Shown here: in pieces, positions 8,987 through 17,852 of the stretch
How positions within the stretch are numbered: the stretch's first letter is position 1
Layout: the number at the start of each line of letters is the position of its first letter
Source: JAKPCT01 sp029553165
GTDB taxonomy: Bacteria; Bacillota; UBA4882; UBA8346
NCBI GenBank assembly: GCA_035359995.1
Contig: DAORZT010000001.1
Location: 1-64,000 of the forward strand
Direction of reading: 5' to 3'
Length of the DNA stretch: 64,000 nt
Program-made: the position numbers and the translations under genes
Notes under the pieces: generated by a model
The model's database searches: none
Seen by the model: the letters and a program-made list of their open reading frames with translations, nothing else
What the model was told of the DNA's origin: nothing

Positions 8987-9850
8987 TTGTTGGCATCTTT
9001 AAAAGATAGACTTGCTATTAACAATGCCTATTTCAAGAGCCTTTTTTATCTGGGTTTATGTTTGATGTGGGTAGTTGTAACACTTGCGTCAGCTAAATTG
9101 ACAGGCCAATTACTGCCTGTTTATAAACTGCAGGTATTATTATTGATCAAAGCTTTTGTAGTGGCAATAGTCTATTTGGGAAGATATCAACTGTTTGGAG
9201 AATATCGGAACACTGCGACTAGGAAATGGTTAGTGCTGGCTTTTTTCTTACTGTTGTTAGGAAAAAGGCTAATGGGATTTAACATGTTATCGGGGTTATT
9301 TTACATTTTTCTGGAGTTGCTTGATTGTTCCCTGGGGAGTCTTTGTTATGGATTGATTGCCGAAGTGATCTTCGCCTTGTTTGATTTCTGGTTCAAACTG
9401 CAACCGGTTTCGGTTGAAAGTTATTACCACTTATGGAGCAAGTTCTGGCGTGATTGTTTTTTTCTAGGGTTATGGTTAACAATTATTATTTTTTTATTAT
9501 ATATCAATTTATTTAACTTTTATATTATTAATGTTGTTGCTTACGGTTATTTGTTGGTTACGGTTCTGTTTTTAAGTGGGATTGCTCTGTTTGCAGTTCT
9601 GTTTTCTAAGTTAGCGGCCTTGGTTAATAAAGAGGTTAATGAACTTGATCAAAAGTTGGCCCAACTGATTGATTGGAAACAGTCAGATGGAAGTGAATCA
9701 AAAACGGTCCAATTTAACTATTTGTTACAGTTAAGAGCTTATTTGCAAAACTTTAAAATCCCATATTTTTCAATAACAACAATCATCTCTTATCTGACTT
9801 TTGGATTATTGATTTTAATTTTGCCTTATTGTTTTGGAATGGTCATTTGA
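8987..9850 (+). CDS. Polytopic membrane protein of unknown function
   Basis: A 287-residue hydrophobic protein that I do not recognise. About seven membrane segments can be seen (roughly residues 17-36, 43-63, 79-97, 100-130, 153-175, 180-205 and 263-285), with one soluble loop around 210-260 rich in charged residues. No catalytic motif is visible. The start is one of two adjacent TTG codons (8987 or 8990) behind GGGGAGG, which lies in the 3' arm of the preceding terminator. A small terminator follows, so it may be a monocistronic gene between pheST and zapA. Confidence 0.65.
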   Translation: MLASLKDRLAINNAYFKSLFYLGLCLMWVVVTLASAKLTGQLLPVYKLQVLLLIKAFVVAIVYLGRYQLFGEYRNTATRKWLVLAFFLLLLGKRLMGFNMLSGLFYIFLELLDCSLGSLCYGLIAEVIFALFDFWFKLQPVSVESYYHLWSKFWRDCFFLGLWLTIIIFLLYINLFNFYIINVVAYGYLLVTVLFLSGIALFAVLFSKLAALVNKEVNELDQKLAQLIDWKQSDGSESKTVQFNYLLQLRAYLQNFKIPYFSITTIISYLTFGLLILILPYCFGMVI

Positions 9851-9869
9851 CAGTTGATGATGGTGAGAT

Positions 9870-9898
9870 AACTCCTACTTTAATGCAGGAGTTTTTTG
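9870..9898 (+). terminator. Small terminator before zapA
   Basis: AACTCCT (9870-9876) pairs with AGGAGTT (9887-9893), followed by a run of T. Confidence 0.6.
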
Positions 9899-9942
9899 TT
9901 AAATGGATAAATTATAGATAGAAATACATGGGGAGAATTGGC

Positions 9943-10212
9943 ATGAGTGAACAAAAAATGGGAGAACAATGCAACAGTTTTAGTTTTAAGATCATGGGTG
10001 AAGAATACATAATCCGTGGGAACGATGATCCGCAGTATATGCGCGAAGTAGCTTCATATATTGAAAGCATTTTTAAGAGTATTGGTGAAAATAATCCGCG
10101 TCTTAATAAATCGCAAATTTCGGTACTGGCAGCCCTAAGAATTGCGGATGAATATCATAAATTAAGGCAACAATATAAGTATCTGGAAGAGGTTTTAGAA
10201 CAGGCCAGATAG
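9943..10212 (+). CDS. zapA: Cell division protein ZapA
   Basis: An 89-residue FtsZ-ring stabilising protein. The N-terminal FKIMGEEYIIRG strand pair and the following YMREVASYIES helix are the ZapA dimer head; the C-terminal half (about 50-89) is a helix predicted to form the coiled coil. The ATG at 9943 is chosen over an in-frame ATG at 9928 because GGGAG lies between the two. It lies in the order zapA-cvpA-like typical of Bacillota, followed downstream by a U32 protease. Confidence 0.88.
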   Translation: MSEQKMGEQCNSFSFKIMGEEYIIRGNDDPQYMREVASYIESIFKSIGENNPRLNKSQISVLAALRIADEYHKLRQQYKYLEEVLEQAR

Positions 10213-10230
10213 AAAGGGGAATAACAATTG

Positions 10231-11043
10231 ATGAACTGGCTTGACATTATTATTATTGTTGTCTTTGGTTTTTTTATCTTCAAAGGCTTCCGTAAGGGTT
10301 TTGTTCAACAGATAGCGGATTTGATCGGCAGCGTTGTTGCTTTAATCCTTGCTTTTTATTTTCATCAACAGGCTGGCGCGGTGATTGCTGATTTGGTAAA
10401 AATTTCGGTTCCGCTGGCTAATGTACTGGGATTCATCTTTATTGTCGTTATCTTTGGAGGGATAGTTAGTTATCTTGGTAAACGATGGCGGGCTTCCAGT
10501 AAAGGCGAACCGATTGCGGTTGTTGACGGTAGTTTGGGAGCAGTTTTAGGAGGAACAAAAGCGGCAATGATTTTAACGACAATGCTGCTCCTGATGTTGG
10601 CGATGCCATTTAATTATTTCAGTCAGCCAATTGCTGAATCTAATTTTGCCAAAGATCTATTAAGATTAGCACCGGCCTTTCAACTGCTTCAGGAAACGCT
10701 CTTACCCGCGAATGTCCCGCGAATGTTGATTTCGGCTGACGGACTAAAATGGCGTAATATCGACTATGGACAACTCTATCAAGCCAAATGTATTGCCTGT
10801 GGCGGTAAGGTTGAATATCAAGGGATGGTTAAAAAGACGCTGCTTAGTTATCCGCAGGCAGTATGCAAAAAATGTGGCCGCACCAGTGACGGTTGTCTGA
10901 CCTTTGAAGGTTACCATCTGTTACATGGTGTTTGCCCTTATGAACGCTTAGGCAGTATGGGAACCATTGACTGTCAAACATGGCCCAATGTTGAGCCGAC
11001 GACTGTTAAAGGAAGCTGCTCGGTTTGTGGCAGAAAACATTAA
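10231..11043 (+). CDS. CvpA-like membrane protein with C-terminal zinc-ribbon-like extension
   Basis: A 270-residue protein. Residues 1-165 match the CvpA family (four membrane helices, opening NWLDIIIIVVFGFF and FRKGFVQQIADLIG), linked in other bacteria to colicin V production and envelope functions. Unusually, it continues with about 90 soluble residues holding paired cysteines: CIAC, CKKC, single Cys residues and a terminal CSVC, a pattern expected for one or two zinc ribbons. The start is TTG 10228 or ATG 10231 behind AAAGGGG. The gene follows zapA by 18 bases. Function of the extension is unknown. Confidence 0.8.
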   Translation: MNWLDIIIIVVFGFFIFKGFRKGFVQQIADLIGSVVALILAFYFHQQAGAVIADLVKISVPLANVLGFIFIVVIFGGIVSYLGKRWRASSKGEPIAVVDGSLGAVLGGTKAAMILTTMLLLMLAMPFNYFSQPIAESNFAKDLLRLAPAFQLLQETLLPANVPRMLISADGLKWRNIDYGQLYQAKCIACGGKVEYQGMVKKTLLSYPQAVCKKCGRTSDGCLTFEGYHLLHGVCPYERLGSMGTIDCQTWPNVEPTTVKGSCSVCGRKH

Positions 11044-11138
11044 TGATCTTGACATTATAAGTTTCCACATAAACAACCTTGATTGCTGTTAATACTAACT
11101 TTGATGATGATCCAAACAAACCAAAACCGGGAGTAAAC

Positions 11139-11699
11139 ATGGAAACGTGGCAGCAATTTGGGTTTTTTGCTCTTAATCTTACAGCGATCTATATTGCCGC
11201 TTTGATCGTAGTCAGATTGATCGGGAAACGCGCTCTGGGAGAACTAAGTCTGTTTGACTTGGTAATCATGGTTGGAATTGGAGAAGTTATTGTCATTGTT
11301 GGTTTAGAACAGAAGGAGCCTTTATTTAAAGGGATCTTGATCTTAATCCTGTTGGGTGGATTAGAAGTATTCTTTTCAATGCTGACATTTAAATCGAAGT
11401 TTTTTTCAAAGTTAATTGAAGGTAAACCAACAATTCTGATCAAGGATGGCACGATGATTGAAGAAAACTTGGCGAGGGAGCATATTTCACATGCTGACTT
11501 ACGTCAGGAGCTTCGTAAACAGGGGATTTCCAGGATTTCAAAGGTTGCGGCCGCTATTTTAGAACCTTGTGGGAAATTTAGTATTATTGAAAGAGAAACG
11601 GAAGAAGAAGATCTCTACCAGCAGTTATTTCAAGAGATTGATGTGCTGAAACAGGAGCTGCGCGAGTTGAAAGAACTACTACAAAATAAGGAACAATAG
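11139..11699 (+). CDS. YetF/DUF421 family membrane protein
   Basis: A 186-residue protein with three N-terminal membrane helices (about 8-30, 40-58 and 63-83) followed by the conserved DUF421 cytoplasmic domain (KPTILIKDGTMIEENL, about 95-110) and a C-terminal coiled coil (about 155-186). The R-L-I-G-K-R-ALGELS loop after the first helix is diagnostic. In Bacillus, YetF-type proteins are spore or membrane proteins of unclear role. Start chosen at the ATG behind GGGAG; an upstream in-frame TTG has no ribosome site. Confidence 0.85.
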   Translation: METWQQFGFFALNLTAIYIAALIVVRLIGKRALGELSLFDLVIMVGIGEVIVIVGLEQKEPLFKGILILILLGGLEVFFSMLTFKSKFFSKLIEGKPTILIKDGTMIEENLAREHISHADLRQELRKQGISRISKVAAAILEPCGKFSIIERETEEEDLYQQLFQEIDVLKQELRELKELLQNKEQ

Positions 11700-11705
11700 T
11701 CTCTG

Positions 11706-12617
11706 ATGCCACTACTTATGTTTTTTATTGATGGGTTCGGTATTGGTACCGCTGATCAGGAGTTTAATCCATTTTTAACTGCGAAGATGGATTTTTTTGA
11801 TGAGCTCCTAAAGGGAGAAAAACTAGCAGAAACCACCAATTTTGCTGCTTATTGTACTGAAAACCGGTTGATAGTCCCACTGGATGCAACCTTAAATGTA
11901 GTAGGGTTGCCCCAAAGCGCTACCGGACAAACGACGCTGTTAACCGGTATTAATGCTTCCCGGCATTGCGGCCGGCACATTCACGGTTTTCCAACGATTA
12001 AGCTCAAAGCATTGCTTCAGGAACACAGTATTTTTAAAATTTTACGCCAAAATAATCTTAGTGCTACTTTTGCCAATACTTTTACGGCAGAATATTTCTC
12101 CCAGCCAAAACCAAGATATTCCGCGACAACCCTGGCGGCGATGGCCGGAGATTGTCGATTGCGAATGGTGGCTGATTTAGTCAACGGTGAAGCAGTTTAT
12201 CAGGATATCACCAATGAAATCTTGAAAGAGAAAGGCTATGCGGTTTCGGTCATCTCACCCGAAGAAGCAGCCTTGAATTTAGTAAAAATAGCGGCTCAAA
12301 ATGACTTCACTTTGTTTGAATACTTTCAGACGGACCGATGTGGACATAAACAGGATCGGGAGTTAGCGTTACTACTGTTAAACCGGCTTGACCGGTTTAT
12401 TGGAACCATCTCTTCCGAACTCGATCAATATCAGCTCGATCTGATTATCACGAGTGATCATGGTAATATTGAGAACCTGGCGGTTAAAACTCATACTTAT
12501 AATCCGGTACCATTAATTGCGTTGGGTAATAATATTTCCTGTTTTGACAAAGCCCGGAGTATCGAAGATATTTATTCATGCATCATCGATTATTTTAATT
12601 TGAAATTAATGGAGTAA
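11706..12617 (+). CDS. Alkaline-phosphatase-superfamily metalloenzyme
   Basis: A 303-residue enzyme of the phosphopentomutase/phosphoglycerate mutase branch. Seen are the N-terminal FFIDGFGIGTAD metal-binding loop, GLPQSATGQTTLLTG (nucleophile loop with the Ser/Thr, about residues 67-81), FEYFQTDRCGHKQD (metal ligands) and TSDHGNIE (about 256-263). The substrate cannot be assigned; it is shorter than phosphopentomutase and lacks the usual cap insertion. It overlaps the context of yetF-like and U32 genes with only six to seven bases on either side, suggesting one operon. Confidence 0.8.
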   Translation: MPLLMFFIDGFGIGTADQEFNPFLTAKMDFFDELLKGEKLAETTNFAAYCTENRLIVPLDATLNVVGLPQSATGQTTLLTGINASRHCGRHIHGFPTIKLKALLQEHSIFKILRQNNLSATFANTFTAEYFSQPKPRYSATTLAAMAGDCRLRMVADLVNGEAVYQDITNEILKEKGYAVSVISPEEAALNLVKIAAQNDFTLFEYFQTDRCGHKQDRELALLLLNRLDRFIGTISSELDQYQLDLIITSDHGNIENLAVKTHTYNPVPLIALGNNISCFDKARSIEDIYSCIIDYFNLKLME

Positions 12618-12624
12618 CTAACAG

Positions 12625-15138
12625 ATGGTAAGCAACAAACAGATGGAATTACTTGCGCCTGCCGGAGACTGGGATTCATTAATGGCGGCATTGGCTGCCG
12701 GTGCGGATGCAGTATATCTGGGGGGACAAGCCTTTAGCGCCCGGCAGTATGCTTCCAACTTTGATCTGGAGAAGATTAAAGAGGCTACCGAATTACTGCA
12801 CCTTCACCGACGGAAAGTTTATATTGCGGTCAATACTTTGATTAATGACACTGAGATGCAGGCGGCGCTTAACTATTTGACTGATTTATCTAATATTGGT
12901 GTTGATGCAGTTATCGTTCAGGATTTGGGTCTGATCAAATTAGCCAGGGAATACCTGCCCCGACTGGAACTTCATGCCAGTACCCAGATGACCTGCCATA
13001 ATCGGGAAGGAGTCTTATTGCTGCAAGATCTTGGTTTCCAACGCGTGGTACTGGCTCGCGAATTGACTGCAGACGAAATCAGATCAATAATCTCAAGTTC
13101 GCAAGTTGAAATTGAAGTATTCGTGCATGGAGCATTGTGCGTTTGTTACTCGGGCCAGTGTTTAATGAGCAGTATGATTGGGGGACGCAGTGGTAACCGG
13201 GGACGTTGTGCCCAGCCCTGCCGGCTTGAGTATCAGTTATTCCAGGGTCAAAATCTGGTTGCGACCAAAGGACAACACCTGTTATCACCAAAAGATTTAT
13301 GTCTGATAACGGAGATTCCGCGTCTAGCCGAAATTGGAGTAACTTCATTGAAGATTGAAGGCCGGATGAAACGGCCGGAGTATGTCCACACTGTTGTTAA
13401 AACATACCGTCAGGCACTCGACCGTTACTTGGAAAGGCCTGAAGACTTCAGTGTAACTGATAACGAATTGAAAGTTCTGGAACAAACCTTTAACCGCGGG
13501 TTTACCACCGGTTACTTTGGAAATAAACGGAATCACGAGATTATGAATTTCAGCCGTCCTAACAACCGGGGAATTTTGCTGGGGCGTGTCAAACAGATTG
13601 TGGATTCCGATAAAGTAAGGATTAGACTCGAAACTGAGCTGGAGTTAGGAGATGAGATTGAGATCTGGATCTCCAAAGGTGGCCGTTATGCGGGACCGGT
13701 AACGAAGATGTTTGCCAACGGAAATGCGATTTCAAAAGCTGCGGCGGGCGATCTTATCGATCTCTGCTTAGCGGAACGGGTCTATCCCGGAGACCGGATC
13801 TTTAAAGTGTTTTCGAACAAAATCAGTCAAGCAACCAAAGCAGCGATTGACAAAGCTAATCTGGGTTTAAAGATATCCTGCCGGGTTGAGGTTTTCGGTA
13901 ATGAAGGGGAGGGCTTAAAAGTTGTTTACCGGGACCAACTGGGCAATGAAGGGGTTGCCGTTTCTGAGGTTTTGCTGCAGCCAGCCCGTAATCGCCCGTT
14001 AACACAGGAGATCTTAACCGAGCAATTAGGCAGACTTGGTAATACGCCATTTTATCTTCAGGATCTAAATATGCATCTCGGGCAGTCTTTGATGTTGCCG
14101 GTTAGTGAATTAAACCAACTGCGCCGCCGGGCAATTGATGCGCTTACCAAGAAGCGTCTTGGTAATCTGTATCAAGACCAACCGGCAATGAAATACCCTA
14201 AATTACGGGCTTTGAAGCGGGATGATCGTCCGGCAGTCAATCAGCAGCCGGGTAAACTGAGTGTTTGGGTAGGAGACATCGAGGGTGTATTTGCGGCAAT
14301 TTCAGCCGGAGCTGACCTGATCTATGTTGGAGGAGAGGAGTTTACCAAATTTCACTGGAATCCAGCCTTCTACTCGCAGGCAGTTGCAGCAGCCGGTGAT
14401 GCGAAAGTTAAATTAATTATGGCAATGCCCCGAATCAACCGGGAAGGCCAAAAAGAGCGGTGGCTACCCTTATTGGAGGTTATCAATCAAACCAGACCTG
14501 ATGGGATAATGGTCTCGGACCTTGGCACATTTCAGCTGGTGTTAACCAATACTGATTTGCCGATATACATCAATTATCCCCTCAATATTTTTAACAGTTT
14601 TACACTGGAATTTTTGACTGAAATCAGTAATCGGATCATCCAATGCGCTGTTTCGCCAGAGTTAACTTTAGCCCAGATTGATGGCTTAAAGCGTTTGGAC
14701 CAGCTTGAGTTGGAGTGTTTGGTCCATGGTCCCTTCGAATTGATGGTTTCAGAATATTGCCCGATTAAAACCGTAATTCATCCGGAAACAGAATGTGACC
14801 GGCGCTGCAAAGAACAGCGTTACCAGTTCCAAGATCGGTTGGATTATCAATTTCCGATCTATACTGATCAATTTTGCCGAATGCATCTGTTTAATTCACA
14901 AGAACTCTGTTTATATGCTGAACTGTCCAAACTGATTGGACTGACAGCAGTCTTGCGATTGGACTTGAGGACATATTCCACTACAGATGTATCAATAATT
15001 ACCAAGGCTTACCGGAATGCGATTGAGCAGCTTAAAGCCGGCGCTGGAGTGGCAGATTGTGAAGCAGTGATCACCCAATTTAAAAATCTGTCGGGCCGTG
15101 GAATAACCAAGGGGCATTATTTCAGAGGAGTCGAATAA
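12625..15138 (+). CDS. U32 family peptidase / RlhA-like protein with DUF3656
   Basis: An 837-residue two-part protein. The N-terminal U32 domain (1-330) opens MELLAPAGDWDSLMAAL and contains the cysteine cluster VHGALCVCYSGQC...GNRGRCAQPCR (about 170-195) that binds an iron-sulfur cluster in this family. The middle part (about 380-500) fits the DUF3656 collagenase-like domain, and a second TIM-barrel-like half ends with another Cys-rich stretch (CDRRCKEQR). E. coli RlhA, of the same architecture, hydroxylates C2501 of 23S rRNA; older annotation is protease. Which activity applies here cannot be told from sequence. Confidence 0.88.
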   Translation: MVSNKQMELLAPAGDWDSLMAALAAGADAVYLGGQAFSARQYASNFDLEKIKEATELLHLHRRKVYIAVNTLINDTEMQAALNYLTDLSNIGVDAVIVQDLGLIKLAREYLPRLELHASTQMTCHNREGVLLLQDLGFQRVVLARELTADEIRSIISSSQVEIEVFVHGALCVCYSGQCLMSSMIGGRSGNRGRCAQPCRLEYQLFQGQNLVATKGQHLLSPKDLCLITEIPRLAEIGVTSLKIEGRMKRPEYVHTVVKTYRQALDRYLERPEDFSVTDNELKVLEQTFNRGFTTGYFGNKRNHEIMNFSRPNNRGILLGRVKQIVDSDKVRIRLETELELGDEIEIWISKGGRYAGPVTKMFANGNAISKAAAGDLIDLCLAERVYPGDRIFKVFSNKISQATKAAIDKANLGLKISCRVEVFGNEGEGLKVVYRDQLGNEGVAVSEVLLQPARNRPLTQEILTEQLGRLGNTPFYLQDLNMHLGQSLMLPVSELNQLRRRAIDALTKKRLGNLYQDQPAMKYPKLRALKRDDRPAVNQQPGKLSVWVGDIEGVFAAISAGADLIYVGGEEFTKFHWNPAFYSQAVAAAGDAKVKLIMAMPRINREGQKERWLPLLEVINQTRPDGIMVSDLGTFQLVLTNTDLPIYINYPLNIFNSFTLEFLTEISNRIIQCAVSPELTLAQIDGLKRLDQLELECLVHGPFELMVSEYCPIKTVIHPETECDRRCKEQRYQFQDRLDYQFPIYTDQFCRMHLFNSQELCLYAELSKLIGLTAVLRLDLRTYSTTDVSIITKAYRNAIEQLKAGAGVADCEAVITQFKNLSGRGITKGHYFRGVE

Positions 15139-15185
15139 GCAAACTTTTAATTTTGATTTTTATCAAAGCTTGGCAGTTTTCTTAG

Positions 15186-15214
15186 TTTACACCATAAGGT
15201 TATTATGGTAAAAT
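15186..15214 (+). promoter_or_regulatory. rpsO promoter
   Basis: TTTACA (15186-15191), 17-bp spacer, TAAAAT (15209-15214), about 120 bases before the rpsO start. Confidence 0.65.
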
Positions 15215-15221
15215 AAATGTT

Positions 15222-15335
15222 GGATTTCATACGTAGTACTGAAATCCTTTAAAATATACCCCTCGCTGGGAATACCGCTTCTCCAACGATATTCGCGGCA
15301 GGAGGCGCATTAGCAAAAGGGAGGTGACTTTCAAG
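15222..15335 (+). promoter_or_regulatory. rpsO leader, probable S15 autoregulatory RNA
   Basis: A roughly 115-base leader with a clear hairpin GGATTTCA / TGAAATCC, then a GC-rich segment (CCCCTCGCTGGGAATACCG ... GCGGCAGGAGG) able to form competing stems before the AAAGGGAGGTG ribosome site. Ribosomal protein S15 represses its own translation through such leaders in several bacteria; that function here is inferred from position and foldability. Confidence 0.5.
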
Positions 15336-15602
15336 ATGATTACTACTGAGCAAAAACAAGAGATTATTAACAAGTATCGGATTCATGAGACCGATACCGG
15401 TTCTCCAGAGGTTCAAATTGCAATTTTAACCGAGAGGATTAATTATTTAACCGAACATCTCAAGACTCATAAAAAAGACCATCATTCACGTCGGGGCTTA
15501 CTTAAAATGGTTGGTCAACGCCGTGGTCTTTTAAATTATCTTTACGATAAAGATATCGAAAGATATCGTGCTATCGTTGAAAGACTTGGGCTCCGGAAAT
15601 AG
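15336..15602 (+). CDS. rpsO: 30S ribosomal protein S15
   Basis: An 88-residue protein of the small subunit platform that binds the 16S rRNA central domain. It has the family's full length, with conserved HETDTGSPEVQIA (about 17-29), HLKTHKKDHHSRRGL and GQRRGLLNYL segments. The ATG at 15336 is preferred over an in-frame GTG at 15324, because the GTG lies inside the AAAGGGAGGTG ribosome site. It is followed by a terminator and then pnp, the classical rpsO-pnp order. Confidence 0.98.
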   Translation: MITTEQKQEIINKYRIHETDTGSPEVQIAILTERINYLTEHLKTHKKDHHSRRGLLKMVGQRRGLLNYLYDKDIERYRAIVERLGLRK

Positions 15603-15606
15603 TCGG

Positions 15607-15632
15607 AAAAGCGGATTATCCGCTTTTCTTTC
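15607..15632 (+). terminator. Terminator or processing hairpin between rpsO and pnp
   Basis: AAAAGCGGA (15607-15615) pairs with TCCGCTTTT (15619-15627), followed by a T-rich stretch. In E. coli the equivalent hairpin is an RNase III site for pnp control; here it may simply terminate. Confidence 0.65.
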
Positions 15633-15694
15633 TATATAAGTAGGATATACTATTAGTAAGTTGATGATGTTGAGGTAAGGAGGATTAACACTTA

Positions 15695-17788
15695 ATGCAA
15701 AAATGGGAGATGACCTTAGGGGGTCGTCCGCTAATCATAGAATACGGTCAGGTTGCAAAACAGGCGACATCGTCTGTCCTTGTCCGTTATGGAGACACAG
15801 TAGTTTTAGTAACAGCGGTAATGGCCTCCAAACCAAGAGAAGGAATTGATTTCTTTCCATTGTTAGTGGACTACGAGGAAAGATTATACGCCGTCGGTAA
15901 GATTCCGGGAGGTTTCATTAAACGAGAAGGTAGACCACCCGAAAGTGCCATTTTGGCTGCACGGATGATCGATCGCCCGATTCGCCCCCTTTTTCCGGAA
16001 GGATTTCGTAATGACGTCCAGGTAGTAGCTACAGTATTATCAGTAGAACCTGATAATGAACCGAGTTTAGTGGCAATGATCGGTGCTTCGGCCGCTTTAC
16101 ATATCTCCGAAATACCTTTTGCTGGTCCGATTGGCGGGGTCAAAATAGGAAGAGTCGATGGAAAATTTGTCCTGAATCCGACTGTGGCTGAACTCGAGAA
16201 GACGGACATGCAATTTGTAGTAGCCGGTACCAAAGATGCGATTATGATGGTTGAAGCCGGAGCTAAAGAAGTAAGTGAGGACGATGCCCTTGAAGGGATT
16301 ATGTTCGCTCACGAAGCAATCAAAGAAATAGTGGCGTTTATTGAGAAGATTCGCGATGAGATTGGTAAACCAAAGATTGAAGTGGTTTTATATGAACCGG
16401 ATCCGGAAATCGATAGACAAGTCCGTGAATATGCCACTGACAAACTGGTTGCGGCGATTAAAACCGGGGACAAGCTGCAACGTGAAGAATTAATTGAGGC
16501 GGTTAAAGAAGAAACCAGACAATATATGCAGGAACAATTGGGTGAGAATTACGAGGCTGCTTTAAAGACTATTGATGAAGTTTTGGAAACAATGGTCAAA
16601 GAAGAAGTCCGGAAGATGATTGCTGTTGATAAGATTCGTCCTGATGGTCGTGGCTTATCAGAAATTCGCCCGATCTCTTGCGCAGTTGGAATTTTACCAA
16701 GAGCACACGGTTCCGGATTGTTTACCCGGGGGCAGACTCAGGTATTAACCGTTTGTACTTTAGGACGGGTCAGTGAGGAACAGATTCTTGACGGACTTGG
16801 AGAAGAAGCTTCCAAACGTTATATTCACCATTATAACTTCCCTTCATTTAGTGTTGGTGAGGTACGTCCGTTACGAAGCCCGGGCCGGCGTGAAATCGGA
16901 CATGGTGCTTTAGCCGAACGGGCATTGGTCCCGGTGATTCCTTCTGAAGAAGAGTTTCCTTATACCATCAGATTGGTTTCCGAAGTATTGGAATCCAACG
17001 GTTCTTCTTCCCAAGCCAGTGTTTGTGGCAGTACCTTGGCGTTGATGGATGCAGGAGTGCCGATTAAAAAGCCGGTTGCCGGCGTGGCAATGGGACTTTT
17101 GAAATCTGATGATGATTTCGCTATTTTGACTGATATTCAAGGTTTAGAAGATCACTTCGGTGATATGGACTTTAAAGTGGCCGGGACCAAAGATGGAATT
17201 ACTGCGATTCAAATGGACATCAAGATTAAAGGTATTGACCGGGCCATCTTATCCCAAGCGTTGGCTCAGGCCCGTGAAGGAAGACTCTTTATTTTGGAAC
17301 AGATGTTAAAGACCATCAGTGAACCACGTGAAGAGTTATCACCCTATGCACCGCGGATTATCACTTTTGAGATCGATCCGGAACGGATTCGCGACGTAAT
17401 CGGACCCGGTGGAAAGATGATCCGTAAGATCATTGAAGAAACCGGTGCGGAGATTGATATTGAAGATGATGGCCGTGTCTTTATCGCCGCTCAGGATGTT
17501 AAAGCCGGAGAGAAAGCCGAGCTGATGATTAAGCGTCTTACCAGTGATGTTGAGGTTGGAGCCTCTTATTTAGGAAAAGTTACCAGGTTAATGAATTTTG
17601 GTGCTTTTGTGGAGATCTTACCTGGTAAAGAAGGACTGGTACACATCTCGCAACTTGATAAAGAGCGTGTCGCAAAAGTTGAAGATGTCGTCAATGTTGG
17701 TGATGAGATTATGGTAAAAGTAGTTGAAATTGACAAGCAAGGACGGATTAATCTATCTCGGAAGGCGTTATTGGTCACTGAAGAGTAG
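15695..17788 (+). CDS. pnp: Polyribonucleotide nucleotidyltransferase (PNPase)
   Basis: A 697-residue phosphorolytic 3'-5' exoribonuclease of the RNA degradation machinery, full length. Two RNase PH domains (about 1-225 and 315-540) flank an all-helical linker; the second carries the catalytic signatures GRREIGHGALAERAL and ESNGSSSQASVCG. A KH domain (GPGGKMIRKIIEETGAEIDI, about 568-587) and an S1 domain (GKVTRLMNFGAFVEILPGKEG) end the protein. The ATG follows AAGGAGGA. Paired with rpsO upstream and followed by a terminator. Confidence 0.98.
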   Translation: MQKWEMTLGGRPLIIEYGQVAKQATSSVLVRYGDTVVLVTAVMASKPREGIDFFPLLVDYEERLYAVGKIPGGFIKREGRPPESAILAARMIDRPIRPLFPEGFRNDVQVVATVLSVEPDNEPSLVAMIGASAALHISEIPFAGPIGGVKIGRVDGKFVLNPTVAELEKTDMQFVVAGTKDAIMMVEAGAKEVSEDDALEGIMFAHEAIKEIVAFIEKIRDEIGKPKIEVVLYEPDPEIDRQVREYATDKLVAAIKTGDKLQREELIEAVKEETRQYMQEQLGENYEAALKTIDEVLETMVKEEVRKMIAVDKIRPDGRGLSEIRPISCAVGILPRAHGSGLFTRGQTQVLTVCTLGRVSEEQILDGLGEEASKRYIHHYNFPSFSVGEVRPLRSPGRREIGHGALAERALVPVIPSEEEFPYTIRLVSEVLESNGSSSQASVCGSTLALMDAGVPIKKPVAGVAMGLLKSDDDFAILTDIQGLEDHFGDMDFKVAGTKDGITAIQMDIKIKGIDRAILSQALAQAREGRLFILEQMLKTISEPREELSPYAPRIITFEIDPERIRDVIGPGGKMIRKIIEETGAEIDIEDDGRVFIAAQDVKAGEKAELMIKRLTSDVEVGASYLGKVTRLMNFGAFVEILPGKEGLVHISQLDKERVAKVEDVVNVGDEIMVKVVEIDKQGRINLSRKALLVTEE

Positions 17789-17822
17789 ATTAAACGGCAA
17801 TCTCCAATTAAATTACTACAAG

Positions 17823-17844
17823 CCTTCCTTTAGGGAGGTTTTTT
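17823..17844 (+). terminator. pnp terminator
   Basis: CCTTCC (17823-17828) pairs with GGGAGG (17833-17838) around TTTA, followed by six T. It lies just before the converging CotS-like gene. Confidence 0.75.
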
Positions 17845-17852
17845 ATTTTTTG

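Noticed and set aside
11049..11080. TTGACA before the YetF-like gene as a promoter
   Set aside because: No -10 box at 16-18 bases; the sequence there is AACAAC.
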